DNA from: Arsukibacterium indicum
GTDB lineage: Bacteria > Pseudomonadota > Gammaproteobacteria > Enterobacterales > Alteromonadaceae
DNA length: 64,000 bases
Direction of reading: 5' to 3'
Assembly: GCF_019100565.1 (NCBI RefSeq)
Contig: NZ_JAHRID010000001.1
Coordinates: 682,001-746,000 of the forward strand
Part shown: positions 53,478 to 62,776 of the stretch, piece after piece
Position numbering within the stretch: the stretch's first letter is position 1
How the letters are laid out: each line of letters begins with the position of its first letter
Program-made: the position numbers and the translations under genes
Notes under the pieces: model-generated
Seen by the model: the letters and a program-made list of their open reading frames with translations, nothing else
Told to the model about the DNA's origin: nothing
The model's database searches: none

Positions 53478-55076
53478 CTATCTCCTGCGCCCGCGTGGGC
53501 TCGCATGTAAGAACAGTTGGGAAACAATGTGCGGCGGGTAGTAATCGGATTCACTTGCCATCTGAATGGCAATGTTACGGCTTACGCCGTCAATGTATTG
53601 GTCGGTCCATGATGTGCTTGAACCATCCCACGTAGCATCGTCCCAGTCGGATAAATCCCACTTGCTGCCAGAGCCCACAATAATATCGGCCATGGGAATG
53701 TTCGGATCCGCATAGTCATAAAAGCAGCGGAACTGACCAAACACCCGGGTCACGCTATCGCATTCAATCACCAGCTTGCGCCAGCGCTTTTTATCTTCCG
53801 GTCGGCCCATACTCATAAAGCTGGTTTGAAAGCGACTGGTGTACGCTGCGCCATCCTGATTGTTGCCTTTATCAAGCTGATAGACAAAGCCATCAACGCC
53901 ACCGGCAAACACCAGCTCACGCCCGGCTGTATCTTCACCAGAGAATAAGCAGCTGGGAACGAAGCCCAAACGGAACTCGCTAAAGCCCATTACTTCACCA
54001 CCGTACATTGTCATGGTGATGCCGGTGCTATCAGTAAAGAAAAGCCGGTACTGGTTTTTGGTTCGCACCAAACAGCTGGCGGCAACAGACTGCAATCGGC
54101 TGGTTAAAATCGGCTGGATCTTTTGGCTTAAGGTGGATGACTCAAAGTTACCAAACGACTGCACCCGGTCCAGCCGGGTAAGGCCACGGTCATCTAAATA
54201 AAGTGACTGCCCCATGTTCTGAATGGACCAGGGAATAGCACCTGAATTGCGCGATATCTCTTTAAGCTGAAAATCAACCTCACTGCGCCCGTAAAGCATG
54301 TAAGTGCGGTTGCGGCAATGTATGGCAGTGGCATCATCAGCCTGCGCTTCAATGCCAACTATCTCCTGGCCAACTGCAATTTCCCCAGCGCCCAGTGCAC
54401 CATCCCAGCCAGCAGGGTCACCCACTTGCGAGTACACCAGGCTGCCACCACGATACGATAGCAGCAGCTTGTTACTGGCCAGCGCCTCGCAGTAAGTGGG
54501 CTGATCCGGCGTTATCGGCCCGGTTATCTGCGTAAAGGTCGTGCCATCAAACCGGAATGCCGGGTTGCGACCATCTACGCCAATAATCTCCTGCTCATCC
54601 GCTGCACCAGAAAAGTTGGTTTCAATAACCTGATAACGGCCACCCGGGCTAAGTGCCGGCGTAACCACTTCAACCCAGCCAATTGCCGTTGCCCGGTAAA
54701 GCTTTGCGCCAGTGCCATCCACAGTATTGCGAAACGCATACTTAATACCGGCAAACATAAACACGCCAAGCACAGGGCCACTGCCAGGAACGGCTGTAAT
54801 AAGCGCTCTGCGCGCTTCCTGCGCAGCCCTTACTGCCGCTATGGTTTCCTCAATCGTATCGAATGGGAAGCCAGGCAGGTCGATTACAGCAACCTCTGCC
54901 GGCGAGTCTTGGCCATCAAAGCGCTCATAACCCTGCATGCGCTGATAGCGCCCAGTAGTAGTTATCTCGTAGTTCAGCAGTTCAGTGCATTCGCCAGGTG
55001 GCATCATCTGATCTGATACCGCCACATTCAGCCCGCCCGCAAGCGGTATGACAATCGGGTTAGTGTTGCTGGCCAT
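53478..55076 (-). CDS. Tail hub/nozzle-like protein (532 aa)
   Basis: A beta-propeller-like protein: N-terminal NPIVIPLAGGLNVAVSDQMM, then repeated blades (QVIETNFSGAADEQEIIGVDG; AIHCRNRTYMLYGR; SIQNMGQSLYLDDRGLTRLD; LVFAGGVDGFVYQLD). Podovirus tail nozzles have this look, and the place after the adaptor fits. The start at 55076 (MASNTNP) is chosen because it follows the adaptor stop by one base (TAATATG); upstream in-frame starts at 55094 (ATG) and 55112 (TTG) would overlap the adaptor. Confidence 0.7.
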   Translation of the reverse strand: MASNTNPIVIPLAGGLNVAVSDQMMPPGECTELLNYEITTTGRYQRMQGYERFDGQDSPAEVAVIDLPGFPFDTIEETIAAVRAAQEARRALITAVPGSGPVLGVFMFAGIKYAFRNTVDGTGAKLYRATAIGWVEVVTPALSPGGRYQVIETNFSGAADEQEIIGVDGRNPAFRFDGTTFTQITGPITPDQPTYCEALASNKLLLSYRGGSLVYSQVGDPAGWDGALGAGEIAVGQEIVGIEAQADDATAIHCRNRTYMLYGRSEVDFQLKEISRNSGAIPWSIQNMGQSLYLDDRGLTRLDRVQSFGNFESSTLSQKIQPILTSRLQSVAASCLVRTKNQYRLFFTDSTGITMTMYGGEVMGFSEFRLGFVPSCLFSGEDTAGRELVFAGGVDGFVYQLDKGNNQDGAAYTSRFQTSFMSMGRPEDKKRWRKLVIECDSVTRVFGQFRCFYDYADPNIPMADIIVGSGSKWDLSDWDDATWDGSSTSWTDQYIDGVSRNIAIQMASESDYYPPHIVSQLFLHASPRGRRR

Positions 55077-55077
55077 A

Positions 55078-55728
55078 TTAGTAGAGCCCGCCATTGCCGT
55101 GCGGGAATACAATCGGCTTTGTGCAGTCGACTGCCAGCCGGGTCAAATATTCTTCATAGCGCTGGCTTGCCACACTATAAAGCGAGTTATCTTCTTCGTG
55201 ACTTGAGTAGTACATCAGTGCTTTTTGCACGATAACATCACGGTGTTTAACCGGGATCAGCGACTCATCGTTATTCAGTAGCAGCGGCTCAACAATGGCT
55301 GAAAACTCAACTGTGCCGACATACGCTTGATCTGGCGTCGGGTAAAACGCGATGACACCATCAGGCCGATAGGTAAAGCCCTGGGGCATCCCTTTTTTGC
55401 CATCGGTGTTGTAGCCGTAATACTTAAACTGCTCCCAACTAACTTCTTTTAGCAGGCGCGTGCCAATCTGGAACGACAGCATTTTATCCATATTGAACAG
55501 GCTTAAGTCAGCAACAGAATAGTTTTGCTGATCAGTTACCAGAGTGGCATCCGCAGTGCGCCAGAGAAAATTCCAGTCAGGCCGCATACCCACAATGTCA
55601 GTGTCTGCCTGCTTAACCCATGCAACAATTTTGGCAATCATCCCTTGCTGGCCAGATACACTGATAATTTCAGGGCCCGACACGCCAGACTCCTGGCGCA
55701 CCCGGTTGCACAACTCTAGTAAAGTCAT
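55078..55728 (-). CDS. Head-tail adaptor protein (216 aa)
   Basis: Connector ring component between portal and tail, of the gp11/SU10-adaptor type: TLLELCNRVRQESGV at the N-terminus, IVAWVKQADTDIVGMRPDWNFL, and the later AFYPTPDQAY with VIVQKALMYYSSHEED are typical. Length is normal for the group. It starts 14 bases after the upstream gene and is followed by the nozzle-like protein, the standard podovirus order. Confidence 0.8.
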   Translation of the reverse strand: MTLLELCNRVRQESGVSGPEIISVSGQQGMIAKIVAWVKQADTDIVGMRPDWNFLWRTADATLVTDQQNYSVADLSLFNMDKMLSFQIGTRLLKEVSWEQFKYYGYNTDGKKGMPQGFTYRPDGVIAFYPTPDQAYVGTVEFSAIVEPLLLNNDESLIPVKHRDVIVQKALMYYSSHEEDNSLYSVASQRYEEYLTRLAVDCTKPIVFPHGNGGLY

Positions 55729-55742
55729 GATCAGCCCACCGC

Positions 55743-56267
55743 TTAGCTATAGTGCTTCTGGTGAATAGCCCAAATAAAGCGGGCCTGCTTGCGTGCTGGC
55801 TCGACTTTGCCATCCGGATTTTTATAAGCGGGGATTTCATTTACTGCTAAGCGCAGTGACTCAACGACTTCTGGTTTAACGCGCACCAGTTCGTTAAAGC
55901 GCACCTGGAAGTTACGGGTATTTACACAACACACGTATTCGTCAAACTTAGTGTCATGCGGCTTTTGAATTTCAATGGTGTAAGCAACAGGCTCTTTAGT
56001 TGCAGCGGCAGCGGCTTTTTCTTCGGTCGACTCCTGATCACCTTTGTCACCGGTGTTTTCTTCATTTCCGCCATCAGCGTCAATGTCATCATCGCTCTCA
56101 TTGCCTTTAGGTTTCAGCGTGCTTTTAACACCCGCTTTTTCCATCAGCACTTTTACTTCGGCATACATGTCTTTTTGCGTCATTTCATCTGGCAGAACAA
56201 CGCCAAAGTTTTCCTGCGCAAACTCTTTTAGAGTGGCCTTGCTTGCTGTTGAGTTAACAGTATTCAT
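55743..56267 (-). CDS. Hypothetical structural-cluster protein (174 aa)
   Basis: An N-terminal helical part (LKEFAQENFGVVLPDEMTQ), an acidic linker (about residues 60-90, many D and E), and a C-terminal beta-containing part ending PARKQARFIWAIHQKHYS. No family recognised. A CAGGAA site precedes the ATG. Located between capsid and adaptor, where phages often encode head-completion or decoration proteins. Confidence 0.65.
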   Translation of the reverse strand: MNTVNSTASKATLKEFAQENFGVVLPDEMTQKDMYAEVKVLMEKAGVKSTLKPKGNESDDDIDADGGNEENTGDKGDQESTEEKAAAAATKEPVAYTIEIQKPHDTKFDEYVCCVNTRNFQVRFNELVRVKPEVVESLRLAVNEIPAYKNPDGKVEPARKQARFIWAIHQKHYS

Positions 56268-56288
56268 GTTCTGATTCCTGAATAAAAA

Positions 56289-56311
56289 AAGGGCTGCTAA
56301 GTGCAGCCCTT
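56289..56311 (-). terminator. Rho-independent terminator after the capsid gene
   Basis: A 9-bp stem (AAGGGCTGC and GCAGCCCTT), 5-base loop and seven T on the minus strand, 20 bases after the capsid stop. It would give the capsid gene a higher transcript level than the tail genes. Confidence 0.9.
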
Positions 56312-56331
56312 AAGGGGTTAACGATTACTGC

Positions 56332-57351
56332 TTAAGGGTTTTGCGGTGCGGCCACTTCGGCACGAACCATCCATAAGTCGTTCAGGATCAGCGCATCGAA
56401 GTAACACTTCCAACCCACTGAACCACGCTGGCCTAACGGGTCGCTCTGCGTAGGCTTAGGGTTAACCACGGTAGGCTTAATCGCGCCACCGTAAGCTTTG
56501 GTACCCTTAAGTGCTACTAAGCCGTAAGCTTCTTCTGCCAGGTAAATAACCGGGTAAACGTCAGCAGCAGTGCCAGTAGTTGACATTGCTTCGTCCGCTG
56601 CACCAGTAGTACCTTTTGCGCCACCAGCATCAGCGAATGGCAGAGCCCATGGCGTACAGATGTAACGAACATCATCAACCGAGCCCAGTTCTTCATCACA
56701 CAGCGCCTGGCGTGAACCGTACTTGGCAACCGGTACAAAGCCTTCCATCTTACGAATGGATGGCGCGCAGTCGGTATGACAAATTGCAATGTAGGCCGCT
56801 TCAATTGGCGAGGTGCCAATCATGGTTGAGCCTGACAGCATGCTGCGCATTTTCTTACCCTTGTTGCGGTGCAACGTCCGGGTAACTTTCTGCTGCAAGC
56901 CTTTCGTTAAAAAGGTATTTACAGCAGCACGGCTGGCGCCGTTTGCAAAAATTACGCTGGTACCGGCGATAACTTTACCGTAGGTAACCTGCTCGATGGT
57001 TTGCGCTGCCTGCTCAGACGCTGCGATCAGCATGTCTTTGCCAACTGGGTTATCGTGCAAATCTAACAGCACGTCAGTTGATGGCATGAAATCACCGTAC
57101 TGTTTCAGCACAGATGAAACGTTTTCATAACGGAAGTCGGTACCGGTTGGGGTAACGCCCTCAGTCATTGGGGTAGTTGCCAGTGGCAATGGAATGATGC
57201 GCCGGAATTTCAGCGTATCAGACTCGTTCTTACCCATACCGGCATGCTTGCCGAATTTATTCCACACCAGGATAGGTGCGGCATGTTTTAACGCAGTCAT
57301 TTCGGCTTTTACGCCAGCAGCGACTGATATATCACCATATTTGTTAGACAT
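56332..57351 (-). CDS. N4-gp56-type major capsid protein (339 aa)
   Basis: The sequence has the marks of the N4-gp56 family: NKFGKHAGMGKNESDTLKFRR near the start, LPLATTPMTEGVTPTG, QYGDFMPSTDVLLDLHDNP and the C-terminal GQRGSVGWKCYFDALILN. Length is typical of HK97-fold capsids of this group. An AGGAG site precedes the ATG. The scaffold gene lies two bases upstream and a strong terminator follows. P22 itself has a different capsid type, so head and immunity modules here have mixed ancestry. Confidence 0.92.
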   Translation of the reverse strand: MSNKYGDISVAAGVKAEMTALKHAAPILVWNKFGKHAGMGKNESDTLKFRRIIPLPLATTPMTEGVTPTGTDFRYENVSSVLKQYGDFMPSTDVLLDLHDNPVGKDMLIAASEQAAQTIEQVTYGKVIAGTSVIFANGASRAAVNTFLTKGLQQKVTRTLHRNKGKKMRSMLSGSTMIGTSPIEAAYIAICHTDCAPSIRKMEGFVPVAKYGSRQALCDEELGSVDDVRYICTPWALPFADAGGAKGTTGAADEAMSTTGTAADVYPVIYLAEEAYGLVALKGTKAYGGAIKPTVVNPKPTQSDPLGQRGSVGWKCYFDALILNDLWMVRAEVAAPQNP

Positions 57352-57353
57352 AG

Positions 57354-58256
57354 CTAACTCCTTTCACTTGCACTCAAGCGGTTAAATAGTTCGACTGGAT
57401 CAGTGTCATCGGTAATGGCAGACGCAGACGCTCGCCCCGTGCCTTTGCGCGGGGTCGTAACGTGGTCTGACAGGTTATTTCGCGCTGACTGAGGCTTGGT
57501 TACGCCCTTGTCGCGCTTGAATTGCGTTAGCACATAGGCTGCATCATCAGCGTTGTCACTGGCCGCGATGGCCTGTAACTGTGCAGGTTGTTTCTTCACC
57601 CAGTTCGAAAACTCGGGATCCGCAACAATATCCATAAAATCCGGGTGAGCTTGCTGTAAGCGCCCGTATTCCTGTTGTTTAGCCTCAAGCTGCTGCTGCT
57701 CTTGCATGCGCTCCTGCTGCTGCTGGTAGCTTTCCTGCAATGGCGTCAGCTGCTTGGTAAACTCGCTTTTAACTTGCTCTACGTGGTGACGCAGAAAGTC
57801 GGCAATCTCCGGAAACTCCTGCTCAACCTCGGCAAACGATTTGCCTTTAAGGTCGTCAGCACTCGGAACGCCGTCTTGTTTTTCGCCACCGTTTTGCTTT
57901 TCACGTTCAGCGAGTGCCTTTTGCAGTTCCTCAGTCTTGCGATTTAACGCTGCAACTCTGCCTGCATTGGCCCGGTGATCTGATTCAAGCTTTTGGTGAC
58001 TTTGTTGGAGCTGGTGATACTGTTGGCGAAGTGGTTCAGGTGCTGAGGCCCAAGGGTCGGCGTCCGGCTTTTCCTCGTCCTGCTCGTCCTGTTCTTCGTC
58101 ATCATCCGTGCCAGTGTCGTCCTGCTCTTGATCCAGCTGTTTATCATCCCGCTCGGAGTCCTGTTCGGAGTCCTCGCTATCGGTTAACTGATTAAACAAG
58201 CTGACCGCATCATCTTCGTTGCCGTCGATGTTGTGGGTTTCGTTATCAATGCTCAT
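57354..58256 (-). CDS. Scaffolding-like protein (300 aa)
   Basis: Very acidic N-terminus (about residues 1-70, runs of D and E), a central coiled coil (about 75-220; QQYHQLQQSHQKLESDHR, QQQQERMQEQQQLEAKQQ) and a C-terminal basic region (TTPRKGTGRASAS). This composition and the position immediately before the capsid gene are those of phage assembly scaffolds, which are removed or degraded during maturation. No protease motif is seen. Confidence 0.8.
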   Translation of the reverse strand: MSIDNETHNIDGNEDDAVSLFNQLTDSEDSEQDSERDDKQLDQEQDDTGTDDDEEQDEQDEEKPDADPWASAPEPLRQQYHQLQQSHQKLESDHRANAGRVAALNRKTEELQKALAEREKQNGGEKQDGVPSADDLKGKSFAEVEQEFPEIADFLRHHVEQVKSEFTKQLTPLQESYQQQQERMQEQQQLEAKQQEYGRLQQAHPDFMDIVADPEFSNWVKKQPAQLQAIAASDNADDAAYVLTQFKRDKGVTKPQSARNNLSDHVTTPRKGTGRASASAITDDTDPVELFNRLSASERS

Positions 58257-58275
58257 GGGTTTCTCTCTGATTGAG

Positions 58276-58290
58276 TGCGATTAAATCGCA
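58276..58290. promoter_or_regulatory. 15-base perfect palindrome upstream of the scaffold gene
   Basis: TGCGATTAAATCGCA is a perfect 7+1+7 palindrome between the terminator at 58301-58322 and the scaffold ribosome-binding site. It may be a protein-binding site or a small leader hairpin. Confidence 0.35.
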
Positions 58291-58300
58291 GTCATAAAAA

Positions 58301-58322
58301 AACCCACGGCAATGCGTGGGTT
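58301..58322 (-). terminator. Rho-independent terminator between portal and scaffold genes
   Basis: An 8-bp stem (AACCCACG and CGTGGGTT) with a 6-base loop is followed by seven T on the minus strand. It lies after the 57-residue gene and before the scaffold gene, in the middle of the late cluster. Confidence 0.9.
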
Positions 58323-58356
58323 CTGGTTTCCGGTCCGTGCTATGCACCGAGCGGGG

Positions 58357-58530
58357 TTACTCTTTTTTGGCCAGTTCATGCGGGAAGCGATCAAGCACTT
58401 CATCGATAAACTTAATAACGGACCTGACGCCGTGATCCTCTTTCTGAATAAGGAGGTCGATATTATCCTGGCGCTCTTTCTTAAGTAGTTCAGCAACGAC
58501 TGACCAGGTGTAGCTATGCGGGTGGCTCAT
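58357..58530 (-). CDS. Small phage protein downstream of portal (57 aa)
   Basis: Reads MSHPHSYTWSVVAELLKKER... and ends PHELAKKE; helical and charged. Its ATG overlaps the portal stop codon (ATGA), giving translational coupling, and a terminator follows its stop, which supports it as the end of the terminase-portal transcript. A different frame on the same strand (58281-58496) is less convincing. No function is known; it could be a portal-binding or regulatory peptide. Confidence 0.65.
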   Translation of the reverse strand: MSHPHSYTWSVVAELLKKERQDNIDLLIQKEDHGVRSVIKFIDEVLDRFPHELAKKE

Positions 58531-60752
58531 TGTGCTAACCCATCATTAGCCCGGTAGTTGCCGGTATTCTTTTTCAGCTGCAGTTCAGCGATGAATTGGG
58601 TTTGTTCTTTCTCGATATTCATCTGCACTTTGCGCAGTTCAGTGATCAGCTTTTCGTTACCCAGCTTGCCGTTCTGTTCCAGCTTCATCAGTTCAATGCG
58701 CTCTTTGCTTGCAGAGGTCATTAATTCAGATTGCATTTGCTGCAGTTTCATCTGCCGGTTAGCTTCGGCCTCCTGTGCGTCCTGCTGGGCTTTACGCTCA
58801 AACATTTCGCGGTCAAATTCCTGCTTAGCCTGCAGCTGTTGCTGGCGCAGCTGCTCAACCATAATGGCTGGGTCTTGTGGCTGCTCCTGCTCTGCCTGCT
58901 GTTTCTGATACTGCTGTAATTCTTCATCAGTCGGCACCAAGTCAGCCGGCAAGCCTTGCAGCTTCACCCACTGGCGCAGGTTGTTAATGGCTTTAATCTG
59001 GATAACGGGCGCGAACACCGGGTTACTGCCGGCCATCTGCAGGTAATTGGTAAGCGCGACTGCCTGAGTCTCGCGCACTAACAGCGAACTGGTACCGCGG
59101 GCATCTACCTGGTAATCGCCTTTAATATCTTCGTCCTGGCCGTATTCCATATTCCATGCGTAGAAATCTTTAATCATCGGGCTGGTAACATCATCATCCC
59201 ATGCCTTAACCTGACGGCGGCGTACAGCATTGGCCGCATTCATCAGCATAGACATGCCGCCCAGCGTTGGTGAAGCCTGGCCCTGCTCGCCTTGGTTCAG
59301 CATTGGCAGGCCTGATACTTCGTCCATCATTACCCGTGACATTTCGTAAATCGCCTGCAGCTCTGGCAGATGGCTGTTGAACTCAACGGCGTTAAACACC
59401 TTGCGAATATCATCAGTCTCTTTAACTACGTGCCATTGCTTGAACGGCGTGATAACAGAGTCGTTATCTGCAGGCCGGATATATTTCGGGTTATAAACAA
59501 TCTGCGGGCCAGCGGTAATGGCGCCATTATCGAGGATCATGCGCCAGGTGCTGTTAACCACCCGCTGCGTATCACGAACAATGCGGGGCAAGCCAAAGCC
59601 AAAGATGCAGCTATCGTCCGGCTCCCAGTTCCATACCCGGTAAGGTAAGTAACCCTCATAGCGCATCATGTGCAGCTTTGCGCCAAGCACAATGCCGCCA
59701 CAGTAGAACACCATGCCGATCACTTCTTCATCGGCCATCTTTTCGAGGTAAGCGGCTTTTTCTTCTTCGTCTTTTGGCAGGTCAACGGCTTCCAGATCCA
59801 GCAACACCTGGAACTTAATCGGGCCGTGATATTCCCACGTTTCATAGCGGGTATCGTTCAACGTGTCAGATAAGCCGGCCATGGTACGCACATCATCCAT
59901 GTAGCTGCTGGTATGCTGCGTGCCTTGTGGTGTCATGCGCAACACTTTCTTAATCTGTTCTTCACTAAAGCCGCGGCGTGATACCAGATCGCGCACTTGC
60001 GCCTTACTCATGTGCCGGCGTTCAAACACAAATTCAGCTTCTTCAATGCAACTGGCTGACATATCCGGGTAGAAATCCCAAGGGCGCACCACTTCAACGG
60101 CTGGTGTAACACTGTCTTTCAGGGTCATTACCCAGGCATCACCTTGTTTGGTGAATGCCTTATCCTGCTTACCAATAACGACCGGGCCTTTCAGAATGCC
60201 GGTGCCGGTTACGCAGCCGTCATGGATGGCCATACGTGCAACTGCATTGTACTGGCATTCGACAAGCTGATCTTCAATCTCATCTTCCATTTTACCGCAG
60301 CGTTCTTTGATTATTTCCAGTTCACGCGCAGCCAACTGGCCTTGAGTAATCGGGTTACCCTCATCATCTTCGTACTGCTCGCCATCAATAACAGCCGGGG
60401 TTTCATCATCTAGCTGGGTTGAAAGCTCTGGCACTGGTGTAGGGTCAATGCCCCAGTTCTTATCATCATTGGGGAATAGCAGGTCGACTAACTGCGCCTC
60501 GGCAGCATTGGTCTTAGCCCGGGTCAAATTGATAAAAGGCCGGGCCCGCTTCGCTTCCTTAAGCGCAGTTTCTTCTTCCGGCGAATACTGGCCATGATAG
60601 TTGCGTAAGTCCTGCACCATCTGGTTGTCAATGCAGCCGCGGTCCGTCATAACCTCTGCAAGTTTGTGTTCCAAATCAACAGCCAACATATCCAGCTTGC
60701 TGTCGCTGTCATAGGTGTGGCCGTAGTCTTTTGGTTCAACTGTCACTTTCAT
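58527..60752 (-). CDS. Portal protein, P22-like (741 aa)
   Basis: Dodecameric DNA gateway of the head. Characteristic features are the N-terminal QDLRNYHGQYSPEEE and RARPFINLTRAKTNAAEAQLV, and the central WNWEPDDSCIFGFGLPRIVRDTQRVVNSTWR and LPMLNQGEQGQASPTLGGMSMLM. Length is close to P22 gp1 (725). The C-terminal about 150 residues are a Gln/Glu-rich coiled coil, possibly an extended barrel reaching into the head. It starts 5 bases after the terminase gene. Confidence 0.92.
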   Translation of the reverse strand: MKVTVEPKDYGHTYDSDSKLDMLAVDLEHKLAEVMTDRGCIDNQMVQDLRNYHGQYSPEEETALKEAKRARPFINLTRAKTNAAEAQLVDLLFPNDDKNWGIDPTPVPELSTQLDDETPAVIDGEQYEDDEGNPITQGQLAARELEIIKERCGKMEDEIEDQLVECQYNAVARMAIHDGCVTGTGILKGPVVIGKQDKAFTKQGDAWVMTLKDSVTPAVEVVRPWDFYPDMSASCIEEAEFVFERRHMSKAQVRDLVSRRGFSEEQIKKVLRMTPQGTQHTSSYMDDVRTMAGLSDTLNDTRYETWEYHGPIKFQVLLDLEAVDLPKDEEEKAAYLEKMADEEVIGMVFYCGGIVLGAKLHMMRYEGYLPYRVWNWEPDDSCIFGFGLPRIVRDTQRVVNSTWRMILDNGAITAGPQIVYNPKYIRPADNDSVITPFKQWHVVKETDDIRKVFNAVEFNSHLPELQAIYEMSRVMMDEVSGLPMLNQGEQGQASPTLGGMSMLMNAANAVRRRQVKAWDDDVTSPMIKDFYAWNMEYGQDEDIKGDYQVDARGTSSLLVRETQAVALTNYLQMAGSNPVFAPVIQIKAINNLRQWVKLQGLPADLVPTDEELQQYQKQQAEQEQPQDPAIMVEQLRQQQLQAKQEFDREMFERKAQQDAQEAEANRQMKLQQMQSELMTSASKERIELMKLEQNGKLGNEKLITELRKVQMNIEKEQTQFIAELQLKKNTGNYRANDGLAQ

Positions 60753-60757
60753 TCGGT

Positions 60758-62239
60758 TTAATATCCTGTTACGGAGTCTGCAACGACTGTTTGTTTGTAA
60801 GCTGACGCATCGATGTGCTGATCTCGCCAGCTGTAATTAATCTCGCCCTGGGCGCCCTGGCAGAGATACTGCAGCGCATCATGCGGGTGGCTGTAACTGT
60901 TCTTGTCAGCGGCCTCTGAATACTTCTCACCACTGACATTGAGCCGCCTGAACTGATAACCGCCGTTAAATCCTTTTTTCAGCACATGACAATCCGCACC
61001 AAGCTCGAAAGCCGGGTGTCCGTCTATGTCGTTATCAAGGAACCAGCCAACACTTTCCCACCGCCTTAGCGGGGTATTGGTTGCTGTTGGGTATGCAGTT
61101 AAGTTGTACTCATCATTGAGAATGCCAAGCGGGCTGTTCTCATCATTGCCGCTCTTGGCAGTACCTGATGGATCGCCGTAAGCCTCAATGTCTTTAATCG
61201 GAAACTTCTTAAAATCCTTTTTCAAGGATGGCATCACAATTTCATCCATGAACTTGCGAATACCCATCCCGGTAGCGATAAGCTCTTTAACTACCCGCAG
61301 CTTGCCGTTTGGCATCAGCTGGCCAATGATGCAAGCCGGCGTTCGGCCAAAGTCAAAGCCCAGCATCAACCGGCCAAAGCTCGGTATAGCGGCCAGTGGG
61401 TATTTTGAAACGTGCTTTACATCATCCCAGTTTTCTTCATATATCGGCTTGCCGGTACTGACACTGCCGTATTCGTTCGCTAAGTTGACCTTGATCCACG
61501 AATCTTTTTTAGACGGCACCTGCCTGATGTAGTAACGCTTTCTCAGGTTGTGCAGGTTCTCTGCGTTCGGGTTTTCCACCCATTCATGGCCACCGCCTGG
61601 CAGCTTCTTCCTGATCACGCCACCAGGCTGCCTGAAGAACTTCCAGCCTTTTGGCTTTAGTTCCTCAGCAAATTGATAGTACCAATGGTCAGTATCTGGC
61701 GCGTTGGTGTCGCCTATCATACCCGACCAGCTACAGTTATCCGGGTAACGACCATGCCGGCCGTCACACATATCGATTACTTCTTTGCTTAGCTCTTTAA
61801 CTTCGTTGAGCCAGAAGCCGGTGATCTGCGTACCGCGCATTTTGTTCGCATCGTCTGGCCTATCCAGAGCGATGAACATCATTTCAGATTTAACGGTTGT
61901 GCCATCAGGCAACCTGAAATGCAAGTAGTGTGTTGGTAGCGGGCTCTTAACAAACTTTCCAAGCCGTACCTTTTCGTTGTGCAGTAACTCGCACCAGTCT
62001 TTAATCGTCGAGCTGAACAGCTGGTTGTAGGTGTTGCGCACGGCAACCCATCTGCTAGCCCTGACGCCAAACTTGTCCGGCTCCTGCTCACACATCTGGT
62101 CAAAGACGCGCTGAACAGAACCGGTTGTCTTACCGGAGCCAAGTGGCCCCATAATCATGCAAACTTCTTCGCGTGACTCTATGTAGTCCTGGAGTACCTG
62201 CCCCTGAGGTGAGAAACGAAAGCTGTATTTGATTGACAC
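60758..62239 (-). CDS. Terminase large subunit (493 aa)
   Basis: DNA-packaging motor and headful/cos nuclease. Walker A GPLGSGKTTG is near residues 31-40; the ATPase C-motif region has GFWLNEVKELS and SGMIGDTNAPD; the RNase H-like nuclease opens with LGFDFGRTPACII near 288 and continues with DPSGTAKSGNDENS near 350. The start is a GTG (MSIKYSFRF) three bases after the small-subunit stop. Length is typical. Confidence 0.93.
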   Translation of the reverse strand: MSIKYSFRFSPQGQVLQDYIESREEVCMIMGPLGSGKTTGSVQRVFDQMCEQEPDKFGVRASRWVAVRNTYNQLFSSTIKDWCELLHNEKVRLGKFVKSPLPTHYLHFRLPDGTTVKSEMMFIALDRPDDANKMRGTQITGFWLNEVKELSKEVIDMCDGRHGRYPDNCSWSGMIGDTNAPDTDHWYYQFAEELKPKGWKFFRQPGGVIRKKLPGGGHEWVENPNAENLHNLRKRYYIRQVPSKKDSWIKVNLANEYGSVSTGKPIYEENWDDVKHVSKYPLAAIPSFGRLMLGFDFGRTPACIIGQLMPNGKLRVVKELIATGMGIRKFMDEIVMPSLKKDFKKFPIKDIEAYGDPSGTAKSGNDENSPLGILNDEYNLTAYPTATNTPLRRWESVGWFLDNDIDGHPAFELGADCHVLKKGFNGGYQFRRLNVSGEKYSEAADKNSYSHPHDALQYLCQGAQGEINYSWRDQHIDASAYKQTVVADSVTGY

Positions 62240-62242
62240 ACT

Positions 62243-62776
62243 CTACTCGTCGTCCCGTGTCTTTTTGCCGGTACGGTCGATTTCAACCAGCGGAACCTCG
62301 CTAACCTCAACCTTGTCAGTCCACATCTTCAGATGCTTACCCAGCAACTCAAGGTTATCTTTCTTGCTGGTCAGTTTTACCTTTGTAAGCTTATGGTCAA
62401 TGCCATTTTCATCAGTGCGGGTGGTGATATCCAAACCACCAAGGCAAGCTGCGCTGTCATCGTCCAGCTGTGTAATATCCTTAAGCGAGCCATCAGCATT
62501 AAAGAACTTGCGCGGATCCATAAACGCCATCTTGGCGACTTCTTTCAGTACCCGCTCAACCGTGATATCTAACTCTTCGCACTTATCAACTATGCGCTCA
62601 TCTATCCATGCCTTAATGTGGGGCTTTTGCGATAGTTTGCAGCCTTGGTCTTTGGCACTCTTTGCGCTATATCCTGCACGAATAGCGGCTGCAGTCTTAT
62701 TCTGATCAACCAGGTATTCGTGTACGAACAGCTTTTCTTTATCTGTCCAGTTATCGTATGGCTTAAGTTCTGCCAT
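62243..62776 (-). CDS. Terminase small subunit (177 aa)
   Basis: DNA-recognition subunit of the packaging enzyme. The N-terminal helix-turn-helix YDNWTDKEKLFVHEYLVDQN then KTAAAIRAGYSAKSAKDQGC is typical of the Terminase_2 family, and the C-terminal KDNLELLGKHLKMWTDKVEV is the oligomerisation end. The start overlaps the holin stop by one base (TAATG). Confidence 0.93.
   Translation of the reverse strand: MAELKPYDNWTDKEKLFVHEYLVDQNKTAAAIRAGYSAKSAKDQGCKLSQKPHIKAWIDERIVDKCEELDITVERVLKEVAKMAFMDPRKFFNADGSLKDITQLDDDSAACLGGLDITTRTDENGIDHKLTKVKLTSKKDNLELLGKHLKMWTDKVEVSEVPLVEIDRTGKKTRDDE

Noticed and set aside
58281-58496. 71-residue minus-strand frame after portal
   Set aside because: It overlaps the better-supported 57-residue frame, runs through the terminator and lacks a ribosome-binding site.
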